NCBI GenBank assembly: GCA_001574975.1
Contig: KQ965775.1
Coordinates: 116,150-180,149 of the forward strand
Length of the DNA: 64,000 nucleotides
Source: Gonapodya prolifera JEL478
Lineage: Eukaryota; Monoblepharomycota; Monoblepharidomycetes; Monoblepharidales; Gonapodyaceae
Direction: 5' to 3'
Shown piece by piece: positions 43,650 to 55,394 of the stretch. The notes under the pieces were generated by a model. That model saw only the letters and a list, made by a program, of their open reading frames with translations. It was not told the origin of the DNA and did not search any database. The position numbers were made by a program, and so were the translations under genes. Within the stretch, counting starts at the first letter, position 1. Every line of letters begins with the position of its first letter.

Positions 43650-44791
43650 TCACGCCGCCGCAAAGACCTCCTCCCTCGGCACCGGCGAGGACGGCGGGGT
43701 CACCAGCACAAAAGCCGCGGTATCAGATTCGAGGGGCAATGCCGACTGTGGGGAGTGTCCATCAGAACCGTCCATGATGGAGGAGCTAAGTGCCGGCGCA
43801 TCGGTCGAGATGTCCGAGGTTGAGCGGAGCGCCGCGCGAGCAGGAGCAGGAGCAGGAGGCGGGGTGAGGTCTAGGAGGGCGAGGCGGGATTGGAGGAGTG
43901 TGATTGTGTGGGTGAGGGATGATAATGTCCTGTTGTTGTCCAGCACGCGTATCAGCAACGGTGCTGCGAGGGAGGAGAAAAGGGGAGGACTCACCGCTCA
44001 ACCTCGCACACCCTCTTCTCCGCCTCCTCCGCGCGTGACTCAGCCTTCTCTGCCCGCGTAGTGAGGTGGCGGAAGTGGGATGCGAGGGTGGGGTGGGTGA
44101 GGTCGAGTGCCGCTGCGGCGAGTGGTGGTATGGTGGTGGAGGACAGGTGGGATTCGAGGATAGTGAGGATTTCGACGTTCCCCGATCGACGCGCGGCAGT
44201 GATGTCAGCATCTGACAGGGTCGCGCCGTGAGCGAGGAGGAGGTTGATGATTTCGGGGTTTGGTTTCAGGGTGAAGACGCTGCGGACACAGTCCTGTGTC
44301 TGTGGGTGTGTCAACACGACACTGCCACCCCTCCGGTTCACAGCCACATATCCCGCCTCGTCCGGACACGGGCCCGTTGCGCGATCACACCGTGTCCACT
44401 TTCCCCCGTGGGCGAGTGCGAGGGAAAGAGCGCTGTGGAAGGAAACGGTATAGTGCCACCGCTCGCGGGTCCATTCGTGTGCCGTCCATACGCGCGTGCC
44501 ACAGTCTGCGATTTTCCACGAGATGGTGTCGGTGAGGGACGCACCGTGCTCGAGGAGCGTGCGCACGATGGCGACGTCGGAGTGCAAGATGGCAAGTGCG
44601 AGGGCAGACTCGCCCACCACGGCGTCCGTTTTCCATTCGTGCCCGCCCCATGGAAACGCGACTTTTGCGGAGAGTGTGACGTGTTTGTGGGTGTTTGGGT
44701 CTGCGCCGGCGAGAATGAGTTGCCGCACGACGTCTGCATCACGGCCGGATTCAATTGCGACGATGAGCTGCAGCGAGGGCGTGGGAGGCAT
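43650..44791 (-). CDS. Ankyrin-repeat protein
   Basis: Two exons, 44791-43995 and 43929-43650, 358 residues. Ankyrin units are visible at about 8-35 (LIVAIESGRDADVVRQLILA then GADPN), 62-95 (SALALAILHSDVAIVRTLLE then HGASL) and 180-215 (PEIINLLLAHGATL, ITAARRSGNVEILTILES). A short coiled coil follows (TRAEKAESRAEEAEKRVCEVE) across the splice junction, then a Pro/Ser-rich tail. The inserted block between units two and three (ERWHYTVSFHSAL, GKWTRCDRATG) is unusual. It also appears in a truncated copy at 59.6 kb, so it marks a local family. Ankyrin proteins mediate protein binding; the partner is unknown. Confidence 0.85.
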
Positions 44792-45559
44792 TTTAGTTGT
44801 TGCAGTGGAGGAATGAAAAGAGACGGTTTTTTGAATCGAGAACGTGAACAGAAGACGGAACAGTTCATTCCCTGAGGTGAGATTACATATATATTGCAGT
44901 GGCCGCGGGAGAGAGAAGAGTTCCGTTATATTGATGCCTCAGCTCAGTGATCTCAATGAAAAGGAAGGGTCCATGAATCCATTGAACGGAAAACGTGCCG
45001 GAGAAGCACCAGAATCGGGGTCGAGTGAGTGGAGTTGGAGGGAGTGCGGGGAATGAGAGGAAGGTCATCCGAGCATAACAGAGCATCGAGCGAGCGAGCC
45101 CAGTTATTTGCATCGCGATTGATCGTGTGGTGGTGGACATTCGGCGCCGAACGTTCCCGTGTCCCTGTTCTCAAAGTGCACGCAGTCACTGCGGTCGGTG
45201 CAAGGTGTCGGATTTCGTGGTCGTGTTTTTTGTGTGAACAGACGTCTGCCCCCCCTTGATCCGGACTCGACAATCACAGTCTTCAGCACAATCTGAGCTT
45301 TTAGAACTGTTACATCTTCCAGCATGTTTTTCCCCAGTGCCACTTCAGTAGGGCAAATTACATTCTTGTATCTATCAACAAACCTATTTACGGATTTCAT
45401 CAGGTCAAAGCTGCAAACATGAAGTCGGCTCTCTCTGCTGATGGAGACAAAGTGTGTGAGCGCTCACTGGCACAGTGCACGCACGTCAGTTAGCCAAACT
45501 CCATTACTTGTTTGTCACAAGACGTCGCGCACACAGGAAAAGGAAATTTTTGGGGAGCA
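44792..45559. other. Intergenic
   Basis: 5' flank of the ankyrin gene. No further gene recognised. Confidence 0.4.
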
Positions 45560-46050
45560 AATTGTCACAACTCACGTTCCGTGGTACTGCTGCGCTCCCA
45601 TGTTTTGGACCAGTACCTGCTGGCTGCAGCATCTTCACAAAGCCCGGCATCCAGTTCAACAAAACGTCACTTGTATGGCTTTTAAGTAAATTGTTTGGGG
45701 AGTACTGCAGCACGAATGTCCTTGTACTATACGTGTCGCCTGCCTCCCAAGTGTTTACGAAGAATGTGCTTCTGGTGACATCACCATCCACAACTCCCCG
45801 TTCCCATTCCTACACTTCAGCTAAAGGTCCTACAGTATTAATAGTATGCTCATACATCGTCATATGGGAAGAGCATTGGTACCAGCAGCCTTTGAAGGGG
45901 CCGTGCACTTGAGATCCCAACTCAGAAGGTAGTACCTCACCCACCGGACGGCGCGCAAATAGTAAAATTTGGTTTGGTAAATTGCAGTACATGCAACAAA
46001 ACGGCAAGTTCCAATGCCCAGGTGCCGTTGTACCAGCACAATCTCGCCAC
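45560..46050 (-). repeat. CCCCAAAA repeat family, single diverged copy
   Basis: On the minus strand: CTTGGGAGGCAGGCGACAC, GTACAAGGACATTCGTGCTG, GCAGTACTCCCCAAACAATT (at about 45710-45691), AAGTGACGTTTTG, GAACTGGATG, GTGAAGATGCTGCAGC. Same order as in the array at 57-59 kb. Confidence 0.65.
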
Positions 46051-46191
46051 CTCGGGACACAAACCGAATATCCTCTTCGGTCCACCCGACATCCGTCACG
46101 CGGCCCTCTAGCTCAGGTTTGTTAACGGTCTGCACACTGAGGTTGTTGCAAGCAACTAACGACTGACACTACTCCAAGCTTCGCCTCCCCT

Positions 46192-46594
46192 CCAAAATAG
46201 CACCAAACATCCTCCCCCGCTCCGCAGCCATGGACCACAAATCCATCCCCGTGCGTTCATCTCCCGACCCCTACACGTCTTCACGGCACGGATTGGGCAC
46301 TCGGACTGTCGGGATCGGCAGCTCTCCTGATGTCCAACCGGCACCCCACGCCAACCTTCACCGCCATTACACATTTTCCCCGCGCTTCACGCCGTCTCAT
46401 CTCACCCTACCGCTTCGCTCACGCGACGCCAAAGCTCGCTGCCTCTACCCTCTCAACCTGGCCACCCGCATGTGCCTCTTTCTCTCCCCCCGTTGCCTAG
46501 TTTCGCAACCCTGGATCCCTCACCGGCCTTTCTCGAGCCGTGGCCCGTCTCCATTCATCCTGGCATGCCGTCGTTTCCTGTCGTGGTGGGGTAG
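46192..46594 (+). pseudogene. Zinc-finger gene fragment (last exon only)
   Basis: Matches the last exon of the zinc-finger gene at 50925-51800, starting almost exactly at that exon's 5' edge (CTCCAAA, then SMDHKSIPV, then TRTVGIG). After a frame change it ends with PSFATLDPSPAFLEPWPVS and HPGMPSFPVVVG plus a stop at 46592. The zinc-finger exons are missing. The start at an exon border hints at exon-wise duplication or loss of upstream exons. Confidence 0.75.
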
Positions 46595-48519
46595 TAGGTG
46601 ATGGAGAGGTTGGGGAATGGGGCAAAGGGAGTGTGTTTGGAGGAATCATGCTGCATGCATATCCCGGGAAGAAGGTCGTCTGACGTCTCGGAATTTTGGG
46701 TGAGATATTTTGTACACACCAATTGTCATGTATTTGCAATATGAATCACAATTACTTCACTCGTATTACGTGAATGACTCTGCCCATGACAAAAACAAAA
46801 ACACAACTCAGGTCAAGAGAAGTAAAGTTTTATGTAATCGTTTATGTTTCCTAATTCTAAGCCCTATTCCCAAAATTTAAAACCAACACGTCCGAGACGC
46901 TATGGCACAGACGGTACACTGAAGGTTTTGGGGATCAAAGCCGCCTGACACACCTTTTGTGGCCCTGCTGAGCTCCCACCTTCCGACGTGACGCTGCCGC
47001 AGCTTCACCAACACTGTCATCCAGTTCAATACGCAATACGATGGCACCAGTGTGGCGTCCTACACTTTATGGGAGTATCGCGGCAAAAGCGTCGTTCTTC
47101 GGCGGTCGCTGAGCTCCCAGAGTTGTAATTCCTTTCCTGTTGTCATCATTGCCGTCATCTCACCCATGTCTTTCTGTCTCACAAAACCTCGAAGTAAAAC
47201 AACCACCTTCTTTCTCATATCATCCTCATTAAGTTACGCCAAACATCTCCAGTTTGAAGGAGCTGGAGCGCCAAGCTGTGGTTCCAAATATGAAATATGG
47301 TTGTGGAATCTATGTGGCGACGGTGCAAATCATGGAATGCTGCCGGCTGGACACTCAAGACGTAAAAGAGGTTCTAGCCATTTTTTCCATGGACGATGTA
47401 GCATCGATGGTGTTATATTTTGCATTCATCACAATTTTGAACAATGTAGGCTTCAGCTAGAACCTGGCGCTGTCGCGACCCACTCCGCGTCTCAAAATAT
47501 TGTCCCACATGTACATGTTAGCGAGGTGGGAAATGAATCAACTTCATTCTGCACGCATGGCCTTCAGATTTCAGTCGATCAGGCAGAATGGCGTTAGCTT
47601 ACAAGTCCTGCACTGCGAAGCCTTCCCCGTCCTCTTGTAGAACATCAGAACGCCCCCAACGCCGGCGAACAGTCCTCCATCCTTTCGTCGTGTAGCGGTG
47701 TATGTATAGCGGTGCTACCAAAATGAAGAGAACAACTTGCCCAGTTGATACAGTCCCAAGTTTGTGCTCCCTTCGACACACATTCGTCCAATTCATCCTT
47801 CCTCTCGCGTATTACCAAGAGCTCATAAGACCTACATAATCCCACAGTCACCACAACAAAAAATGGCACGTGTGCCCGGTCCGTCACGTCCCTGCTTCAA
47901 AACCTTGCGGACCTGTGACCGTCCACCGAGCCAACACATTCCCACACAACCCCGCCGTTCCACCTCGCCTGTCATCCGCTGTGACAAAAATCGCATTTCC
48001 GTGCCACTCCGGCGCATTTCCCACCCCACGGCGTCCCCCCTGTCCGTCTCCGCTTCATAACGGACCCGGAGGACAGCACGCTTCGACACGATAAGACCCG
48101 GGACACGACGGGCGACGGGCGTGGATCGACGATGCAATGCCTGGATGATGAAGGGGATGGCGTGGGTGGGGTGCGGGGTGCGGGGTGGGGCAGCATCGCG
48201 GGTCCGAAGCTGAGGAGCAGGAGCAGGAGCCGAAGGATTGCGGACGAGATGGGAGACGGCGGATTGTCGGTCGATGGAGAGAAGTCAGATGATACATTTG
48301 GAAGGTACATAAAGAGTGATAGTACAAAAAGGTACAGGATGGGATGGGCCGTGGGGTGGGGTTGATAAGGTGAGTGGCCACGAATTTTCACATCCTCCGC
48401 GCCACAGACGTCTGCGCGGGCTCTCCCGCCTCAAAGTCCTCGAAAAAGCTAACATAAAACTGCGACCCAATGAAAGCGTTCCCACTCCGACCCATGCCGT
48501 CGTCGTCGTCGTCGGGCCT
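46595..48519. other. Intergenic with one CCCCAAAA repeat copy
   Basis: A minus-strand copy of the CCCCAAAA family lies at about 46900-47045 (TTGATCCCCAAAACCTTCAG, GGGAGCTCAGCAGGGCCACAA on the reverse strand). On the minus strand at 47599-48137, a possible membrane-protein exon (VVLFILVAPLYIH) and other open pieces are seen. They do not assemble and I make no gene call. Confidence 0.45.
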
Positions 48520-49311
48520 CTATCCCATCACCACCGGAAAACTCGGGACACCCGGATGGACTGAGACGGGGAAGGGCTCGAGGAACGCCGGCGAGGAGAA
48601 CTGTCCGACAGGTGGCGACCGACTCGCCCATCGCTGGGAGGGGTGGGCTCCACGGGGTGGGATGGTGATGAGCGGCTGCGCCTGGGAGGACCAGTGGTAC
48701 TGGCTCCCCGACAAGTCCCACGTGCGCTCGTCGAAATCCAGCGCGAATTGTCGCATGGTTTCGTCGATGGTACCCGGAGACAGCACAGGAAGCGGCATGG
48801 ACTCGCAGCGGGCAGGGATGTACGGAGGGGGATGTACTGGAAGTGGAAGGGAGCGGTGGTCCATGGAGGCTGAGCGGGGCAGAATGGGCACTGCAGGCGT
48901 GGATGACGTCGAAAGTTGGGTGGGACTGTTCGGAGGGGACGTGTGGGAGGGAGACACCGGATGCGATGGCCGGTCGGCCACCATTGGGATGTCGACGTGG
49001 GTTGCTTCCGCCACGTCTTCGCTCCTCGGTCTTCCACGCGGTTGCTTCGACGCCTTTCTGGTTGCTTTCTGGAGAGGTTGTGGGTCGTTGCTGCCAAGCC
49101 TGTTGAGTCTGCAGGTCACACGTTTTTGATGCCGAAGCATCACGTCTGCGAGGCGGGCAGCATCAGCAATGCAAATGCGATGAGCAGGAACGATGCGGCA
49201 TCCCGTACCTTTCCTGGTAAACGTCCGTCCACAAGCGGGGCATCGAAATGCCTTGGTAGGCATGCCTTCGATTGACGAGAGTCGAAACGAGCCTGGGTGA
49301 TGTGCTGACAT
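48520..49311 (-). CDS. Single C2HC zinc-finger protein, family member 1
   Basis: Two exons, 49311-49209 and 49145-48520, 242 residues. The finger is at the N-terminus: Cys24, Cys27, His40, Cys46 in FRCPACGRTFTRK and DVMLRHQKRVTC, split by the intron. A basic segment (KATRKASKQPRGRPRS) could be an AT-hook-like nuclear signal. The rest is Ser/Pro-rich. The C-terminus is SPAFLEPFPVSVHPGVPSFP plus VVMG, shared with the other two loci of this family. Probably a DNA-binding regulator (inference). I do not know this family from elsewhere. Confidence 0.75.
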   Translation of the reverse strand: MSAHHPGSFRLSSIEGMPTKAFRCPACGRTFTRKGTGCRIVPAHRICIADAARLADVMLRHQKRVTCRLNRLGSNDPQPLQKATRKASKQPRGRPRSEDVAEATHVDIPMVADRPSHPVSPSHTSPPNSPTQLSTSSTPAVPILPRSASMDHRSLPLPVHPPPYIPARCESMPLPVLSPGTIDETMRQFALDFDERTWDLSGSQYHWSSQAQPLITIPPRGAHPSQRWASRSPPVGQFSSPAFLEPFPVSVHPGVPSFPVVMG

Positions 49312-50099
49312 GACGGGCGGAGGAGAGGTAAACGTATGGCGAATGTTGGTTGTGCGGGGTGGCGAATCCTTGCAAGAGGTCTCCGCGAACAGATCCGTGC
49401 ACCGTTTCCCGAAGTGTGGTGGCGGACCTGATTTCCGTAAATCGGGGTTCTTATAGAGCAGAAGAAGAGGCTTTCACACGGTGTCCGAGTGCGTGAGAAT
49501 CGGCTTAACGTAAGTAATCGTGTGGAAACAGCGTCTGCGCATGTTTGATAAGGCGATTCAGGTCCCAGGCAGCGGCGGATAAAGACGGTTCATCCTGCAC
49601 TTGATATCCCCGCATCCTCTCGCATAATACACGTTTTTGGCAAGTCGAGAAAAGAATACCTTTCTTTTTGTTGCCAAAAAATCAACTCTTTGGTCTCTCT
49701 GTTTTGGTTGTGTCGTAATTGTTTCTTCTCTCCTCAGTCAGTTCATTCCAAGACCTTAGAACTACTCAAATTCTACAAACATCTTGTATTGCAGCACCGA
49801 CATTGCCAAGCTTGAGTAAGGTCGCCGCTGCACATACATACAACCCTCCGAACCTGTGAGACAACCCCCATACGTGGGTGCACCAACGACAATTCGTAGA
49901 GCACCCTGGACGGCTACCCAAGAATCAAAGAGAGCACCTGCGACCAGCTTTTGTGAGGGCGGCGTGGTGTTGGGGTGGATCAATTCATTTTATCCTCTGT
50001 TGTCTAGAGGGCGGTGGGCGGTGGCGCGATCACAGGAAAAACTTCCATCGGCTATATCTCCGCAAAAGATCACAAAGGAGAGACGACTTCCATTCTCTT
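49312..50099. other. Intergenic
   Basis: No gene recognised. Contains the 5' flank of zinc-finger gene 1. Confidence 0.4.
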
Positions 50100-50450
50100 G
50101 TGGTGCGGTTAAAGAATGGAACACAGGCCTTTTGGAGCCAAGTATCCAGTATGTTGCAAGGACACTCCTGACTTGGTACTCCCCAAAAATGAGGTGTCGT
50201 GCAAGTTACGTCAAAATCAATTGGATAAAAAGGTTTGGTGAAGCTTGGGAAGCAGGCCAACAACATTCTTGCTTGGGAGCTCAGTAGTGAGTCAGGACCA
50301 CACACACAAAAGGTGAATCATGCTGCCTTTGCTCCCAAAAACCTTTTCGTAATGTTTGTGCTGTAGAGTCTTGGAAGCGTCGGTGGTCAGGTTGGAGAAG
50401 GACCAAGGGGGCTTGTGTAACGACTGGCGAGGAAAAAGAAACAATCACGT
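50100..50450 (+). repeat. CCCCAAAA repeat family, A and B modules
   Basis: Plus strand: GTTGCAAGGACACTCCTGAC, TTGGTACTCCCCAAAAATGA at about 50175, AAGTTACGTCAAAATCAATT; then GGGAGCTCAG, CACAAAAGGTGAATC, GCCTTTGCTCCCAAAAACCT at about 50326, TGGTCAGGTTGG. Same order as in the array at 57-59 kb. Confidence 0.7.
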
Positions 50451-50924
50451 TAAAGTCTAAACTATACTTGTAATGAGCAAGGTATTGTTCGTTGCTTATA
50501 GAAAAAATCACGATCCAATGCACGTCTGCGTGTGCGCCGCGACTCCTGATGAAATAACAAATGATGTGATATTGGCCAGTGACGTAACAGTCAGTAGATA
50601 CGAAATAACATTCATTCGTGGTGCAAGTATGTACAAACGTGATGTTAGTATACTAAAAATCGGTGCGGGCACCCGCCGGGCACAACTGACGGTACCAAGG
50701 CCATCAACGTGCAGATGCCACTTGCCACTTGCCACGTGCCACGTGCCGGCAGGCGGCACGTCGCCCTACTTGTTCAAAACTTGCAGACATGCTTTTCTTG
50801 CAGGATCCCAATGTGCCCGTGCGGCATGGATCCTCCAAACACACTCCGTCTCCGATCCGCCTGGGCCACTTCCCCGTCCCCGTCGCGTCGGATAAGTTGA
50901 TGAACCACGCTACCCGCGCTAGGG
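50451..50924. other. Intergenic
   Basis: A short triple CCACTTGCCACGTGCCACGTGCC-like tandem lies near 50717-50745. No gene. Confidence 0.45.
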
Positions 50925-51800
50925 CTATAACCCTACCAACATAGGAAACGCCGGCGTGTCAGGATGGACCGAGACGGACCGCGGTTCGAGAAACGCCGGC
51001 GAGGGGTCCAGCGTGGCGAAGCTCGGTAGCGCGGGGAGAGAATTCGAAAAAGGAAGGTGTGCGTTGGTATGATGGGAGGGGAGAGGCAACAAACTCTGGC
51101 GGCGCGCGATGGAGGTGCTCAGGTGAGATGTGGCGGCGTGAGGTGCGGGAAGACTGTGCGAGTGCGATGGCGGCGAAGGTTGGTGAGGGGCGGTGGTGGT
51201 GGTGATATCAGTAGTGTTCCCGATCCCGACAGTCCGAGTCGTCATTCCACGTCGTGAAGGCGTGAGGGCGGTGGGAGAGGAGAAGGGCCGGACGGGGATG
51301 GATTTGTGGTCGATGGATGCCGAGCGGGGAAGAATGTTTGGAGCTTTTTGGCGAGTGCAAAACGTTTGTAAGCGCTTGAGATAGCCGAAAGTCCGGCAAA
51401 CGATACACATACCTGAGTTGGAACGAGGTAAATTGGCTCTCGGGTGGATCAACGTGGCCGTTCCGTCTGTGTCCCGAGGTGGCTTCGCCGTGTGGGAGGA
51501 CGGTGGGCCGACGTACCGCACGTAGGAATTTAGTTTGCAGGTCACGCGCTTTTGGTGCCGGAGCATGACGTCTGGCGCGTGAGGGTGGCGGGGGAGGAGA
51601 AGTGGTCAGTCCGTCGATCGCTGCAATGGCGGAGGTGTCCATTCTTCCCCGCCTTCATCTCCGGCGAATTGCACCCCAAGGCTTCCCGACTGCTCACCTC
51701 TCCTAGTAAACGTCCGCCCGCACAGCGGACATTTGAAGGCCTTGGCAGGTGTACCTTCGAGGGGGGAGAGGTGATGCGGGGAGAGATCCGAGGACTGCAT
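50925..51800 (-). CDS. Single C2HC zinc-finger protein, family member 2
   Basis: Three exons by comparison with member 1: 51800-51698, 51571-51413 and 51343-50925, 226 residues. The second intron could also be read through in frame. Finger: FKCPLCGRTFTRR then DVMLRHQKRVTC, same ligands and the same intron position as member 1. Shared blocks: LPRSASIDHKSIPV, TRTVGIG and the end PSPAFLEPRSVSVHPDTPAF. Ser/Pro-rich body. Probably nuclear (inference). Exon 1 length is identical to member 1 (103 bases), so the two are recent paralogues. Confidence 0.75.
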
Positions 51801-53846
51801 GTGATGCCGCGAGTGGGAGTCACGAAGGTTCGAGAATTACAGCGGCTCTTGTGCTGGCATATTCCTGCGACCGGTCTCCGGGAGTTTCGCCAATACCAGG
51901 CGCCAAGGAAGCAAGCAAACATCGGATCCTCAAGCTGCCTTAGGCCGGCTCCGATCATTTCGTGCGGAGTAAAACTCGCACTGCCCGTAATCTGTGCTAC
52001 TTAGATCGATCCCTGGGCCGGCTCTGGCCGTGCGTGCATCAGCGTGACGAATGAAGTCGCCGCCATCGCCGCCGCTTGGCGGAATTCGGTCGCAGGGTGG
52101 GCGCGGCTAAATAGATGAAACGCCGCTGCCAAGAAATGCGGGGTAGTTATGTGGCCCTCCGAAGTGGGACGCGGTGGAGATGAGACAGCGTTTGTTTTGC
52201 GACCGCATATCTACTTAGTTCAGTGAGATTTCTGTGAGATACGCTCCCGCCTGTATTCCAAACTGACGATTCCGACCCACACCCCCACGGCAACGTCCAT
52301 TTTATTTGCCCAATGCGGCGTCTAGCAGTCACACAAGGATGCCACTCAGCTTCTTTGCCTGCCTTGTGTGACTTTATGCCACGTCAACTCCCGAAGGTGT
52401 TTTCATTCTGATAACGTCCAAGCAGCAAATAAACTGTTGTTGCTTCATTTCAGAGGTCAGTATGGGTCCGCAACTGAGCCGTTCTTTCGTTCAACCAGTT
52501 AGCGTAGCGTAGCCCTGTGTCGAGAAAACGTCGAAAAGAGCCTGTCGCTCTTGATAGGCGTGGAAGGGAGAGGATATGAACTAGAGCTTGGCGGTTCCGA
52601 CTTCCGAGCAAGGATCCCCGGAGTGCCCGCCCGAATCTCAAAGCAACGAGTGTGCGTTCGGTTGTTCATGTAAAAGGCCTTCCGCTGCCCAAATGGGCCC
52701 AGAAGGGAGGTCAACGCGCGATCCAGAGCTCCATTCATTTCTGCCCTCCCTCGAGCAACCAAAACCCAAGTGACGGCAAGAAAACAAGCTCGTTCGCGGG
52801 CGTTCCCGGGCGATTGGAATATGCTTGTAGTGAAGTTCATTGATTTCATGGACGTTTTACGGAGGATCGATCGCACACGCAGTTTGAGAGATGGAAATCC
52901 ACATCAAAGCACGTGCTCTTGTCAGGTAGTCGTACACAGCTGCCAGTATCAAGAGGACTCACCGTCCCAACACCGGCTGGCCAGACAACAGGCTTCCACT
53001 ATGTCGTACCACACAAGTTGGCTGGCGACTTGGGCACAGCAGCACAACTCAGGAAACGGGTGCTGCCCCTCTATACCTTTTGTCCACGCATCATGCCCGC
53101 TCGAACTCCGCATCGATGCATGTGCCTTTGTGTGGTGACCGGTGGAGTTTCGCATGCTCACGTGGTCTCACCCGCCCCAACACGAGCTCGCCAGATACAC
53201 GCTCCCCTCCAGTCTGATGCCACTGCGTCTGCAAACAGCTTAGGTACCGCCTCAGACTATGGAACGAGGCTGTTCGTCCTCTTCTCGTCCTCTCCCATTG
53301 GAGTTCACAAAAAGCCAGCTCGTCTCACCCCGCACCCACCTTTGCCATCTCGGCGTGAAACGTCGCCTCGTCGCCAATCTTTGCGCTCCATATCTGCCCA
53401 GGAGTCTTCCGGGTGAAATTAGTATGTGGTGTGATATTGCGATGGAGTAAGGATCAACGCACGATCCGCATGGGATGCTTGTCGCCCAAGTTGGAGATCG
53501 AAACTCCATTCCGCTCGCTACACGCCAGCTACGACCGCCCAGGCAAGGGCTTGAGTCATACTCCTTTTGCTGCGAAAGCGGTGCTTCGGACTCGGTATAC
53601 CGTGAGGAACCTCACCCGCGGTCTGCTCGTGACAGTCGACAAATGACACCCTCTTATCAGGCCCTCCCATAGCACATAATATCAACATATCAACCTCGGC
53701 AGGCATGAGGTGTCCATGTGCTCGCTTGGTCCCATTTTCGACGCACAGGAGTCTCTGCCGACGTCCAACGTGGGGATATGCACAATGGAGCTTTGGTCAC
53801 TCAAAAGCAACTCCACTTTCGAATCAAAGCCTTTGCTGTACATCGA
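51801..53846. other. Intergenic, 2 kb, nothing certain
   Basis: Several open frames of 60-125 codons without domains or splice logic. No repeats recognised. A minus-strand frame at 52499-52876 is the longest and has no known motif. Confidence 0.4.
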
Positions 53847-55171
53847 ATGATGCCAGCCGCGAACCATACCGTCGCATCGGCTTCATTCGCGCCTCGTCCC
53901 TCTCTTCCGCTGAGCGATGCTTGTCGGTTCCGCAGATATTGCAGAGGATCTTTTCGTTCCTGGACCTCCGTCCTGAGAAACCAGGAGGATATGGGCTCAT
54001 CTGGTGAGCTTGCTGTGCTCACGTCTGCCTCTGGTATCGCTCTATGTTGAAATTGATGGCACTTCTCGCCAGCAAGGCGTTGTTCGCTCCGGCCACTACC
54101 GAAAGCTTGAAATTAGTGACCATTTGGGGTGACACGGAGGCTACGCCACCCTCTATTCGACGGTATAATGCTCTGAGCAATCGCTCAAAGACCCTGGTTC
54201 GACCTTTGAGCATTCGATTTGGATCTATTTGAAGGGAGGCCCACAAACACAAACACTTCTTCGAGATCATTCGTTTCCTTTCATCAGTGGGCGGCACCGT
54301 CCAGAGGTTTCAAAGTGTTTTTGTGGAAGAGTTGGAGCTGATCGCTCCCATCGCTGCAACATGCCAACCTGGGATTTTGCGTTCACTGGAATTTGGAGAT
54401 GTGCGGTCCACGGTGGAAGAGCACTTAATTGACGGCATCCTCGGCCGTACTCGAAGGTTGATCAGTTTGGATATTCGTGAAGTGGGGGGCTCACTTGTTT
54501 TGGACAATTTGACATGGCAAGAAGTCCTCACTGAACTTCACATCGACCAATCTCGTGGACGTGAACCATTGCGCCTACAGCTATTTCAAGACATTGCAAA
54601 GCTGCAATCTCTGGTAGATCTTTGTATACTCTGTGATCTAGATGGACCAGACAGACGGATGAAGGTTGATTGTCTTCAGAAACTCAGTGGTACACTTCAA
54701 AGATTCACTTTTGACGGCTGGGAACGTGCGTTCAGAGAGGGTATGGTGCCTGTTTTGAAGGGAGTAGGTCGCCATCTTTCGGTTCTTGGAATTCATCAGT
54801 TGGATTTTTCAACCGCGGTCTCAATTGAGGCACTTGGTAGCGTCTGTTCCGCCGTTGGTGAACTTCACTTCATAGAGTGCGAGCTGGATTGTGTAAAAGC
54901 TTTCATGTTTTTTATCACTGCATGTCCAAATATCAGGCTATTCCGTGACCAAGGACGCGAGGAAGACACAAGGGTGTATGATGACAGGGATGCGATCGTC
55001 CTGAAACACATACTAATGAATCTAACGAGACCTCTTTGTTTGGTTTTGGAAGACGCTGTGTTTGAAACGATTGGAGAAGTGGGGACGCGTTGCCAACGTT
55101 GGAATGTGGCGCGACACTTTGGGTCGCAAGATTCCGTTAGATGCAGATACTGTGGACTAAGACTAAACTAG
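53847..55171 (+). CDS. F-box paralogue, 5' part frame-broken
   Basis: Paralogue of 41825-43150. The start MMPAANHTVASASF is followed after a frame change by ERCLSVPQILQRIFSFLDLR, the F-box. The middle is interrupted by a TGA at 54230. A long open frame (54287-55171) then carries CQPGILRSLEFGDVRSTVEE, GGSLVLDNLTWQEVL and LCLVLEDAVFETIGEVG. The C-terminal zinc ribbon is damaged: CMGC of the paralogue is CQRW here, while CRYCG is kept. Introns may bridge some breaks, but no good donor explains the F-box shift. Possibly a pseudogene or a gene with an alternative start. Confidence 0.55.
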
Positions 55172-55394
55172 AGGATGCGAGGAGTGGTAGAGCGTTTGAA
55201 GGGATTGGTATTGTTGCTCGACCAACCTGAAAATGAGCAATGAATGTAGAGAACTGTGTGAACAACTTTGTGGCATAATAAACGACCTCCTGATGCAAGT
55301 TCGACGAATAAAAGGTTTTTTGATGGAGATCTCATCAACGATAAACCCAGTTGTTCTCGAGCTTCTTTTGCAAGTAATTTAATATCAACTATTT
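55172..55394. other. Short convergent spacer
   Basis: Separates the 3' ends of the F-box paralogue and the glutathione transferase gene. Confidence 0.6.

Noticed and set aside
47599-48391. Possible minus-strand membrane protein (segment VVLFILVAPLYIH and Arg-rich pieces)
   Set aside because: The open pieces lie in different frames and I could not find in-phase splice sites to join them.
52499-52876. 125-codon minus-strand frame
   Set aside because: No domain and no neighbours in phase; not enough to call a gene.
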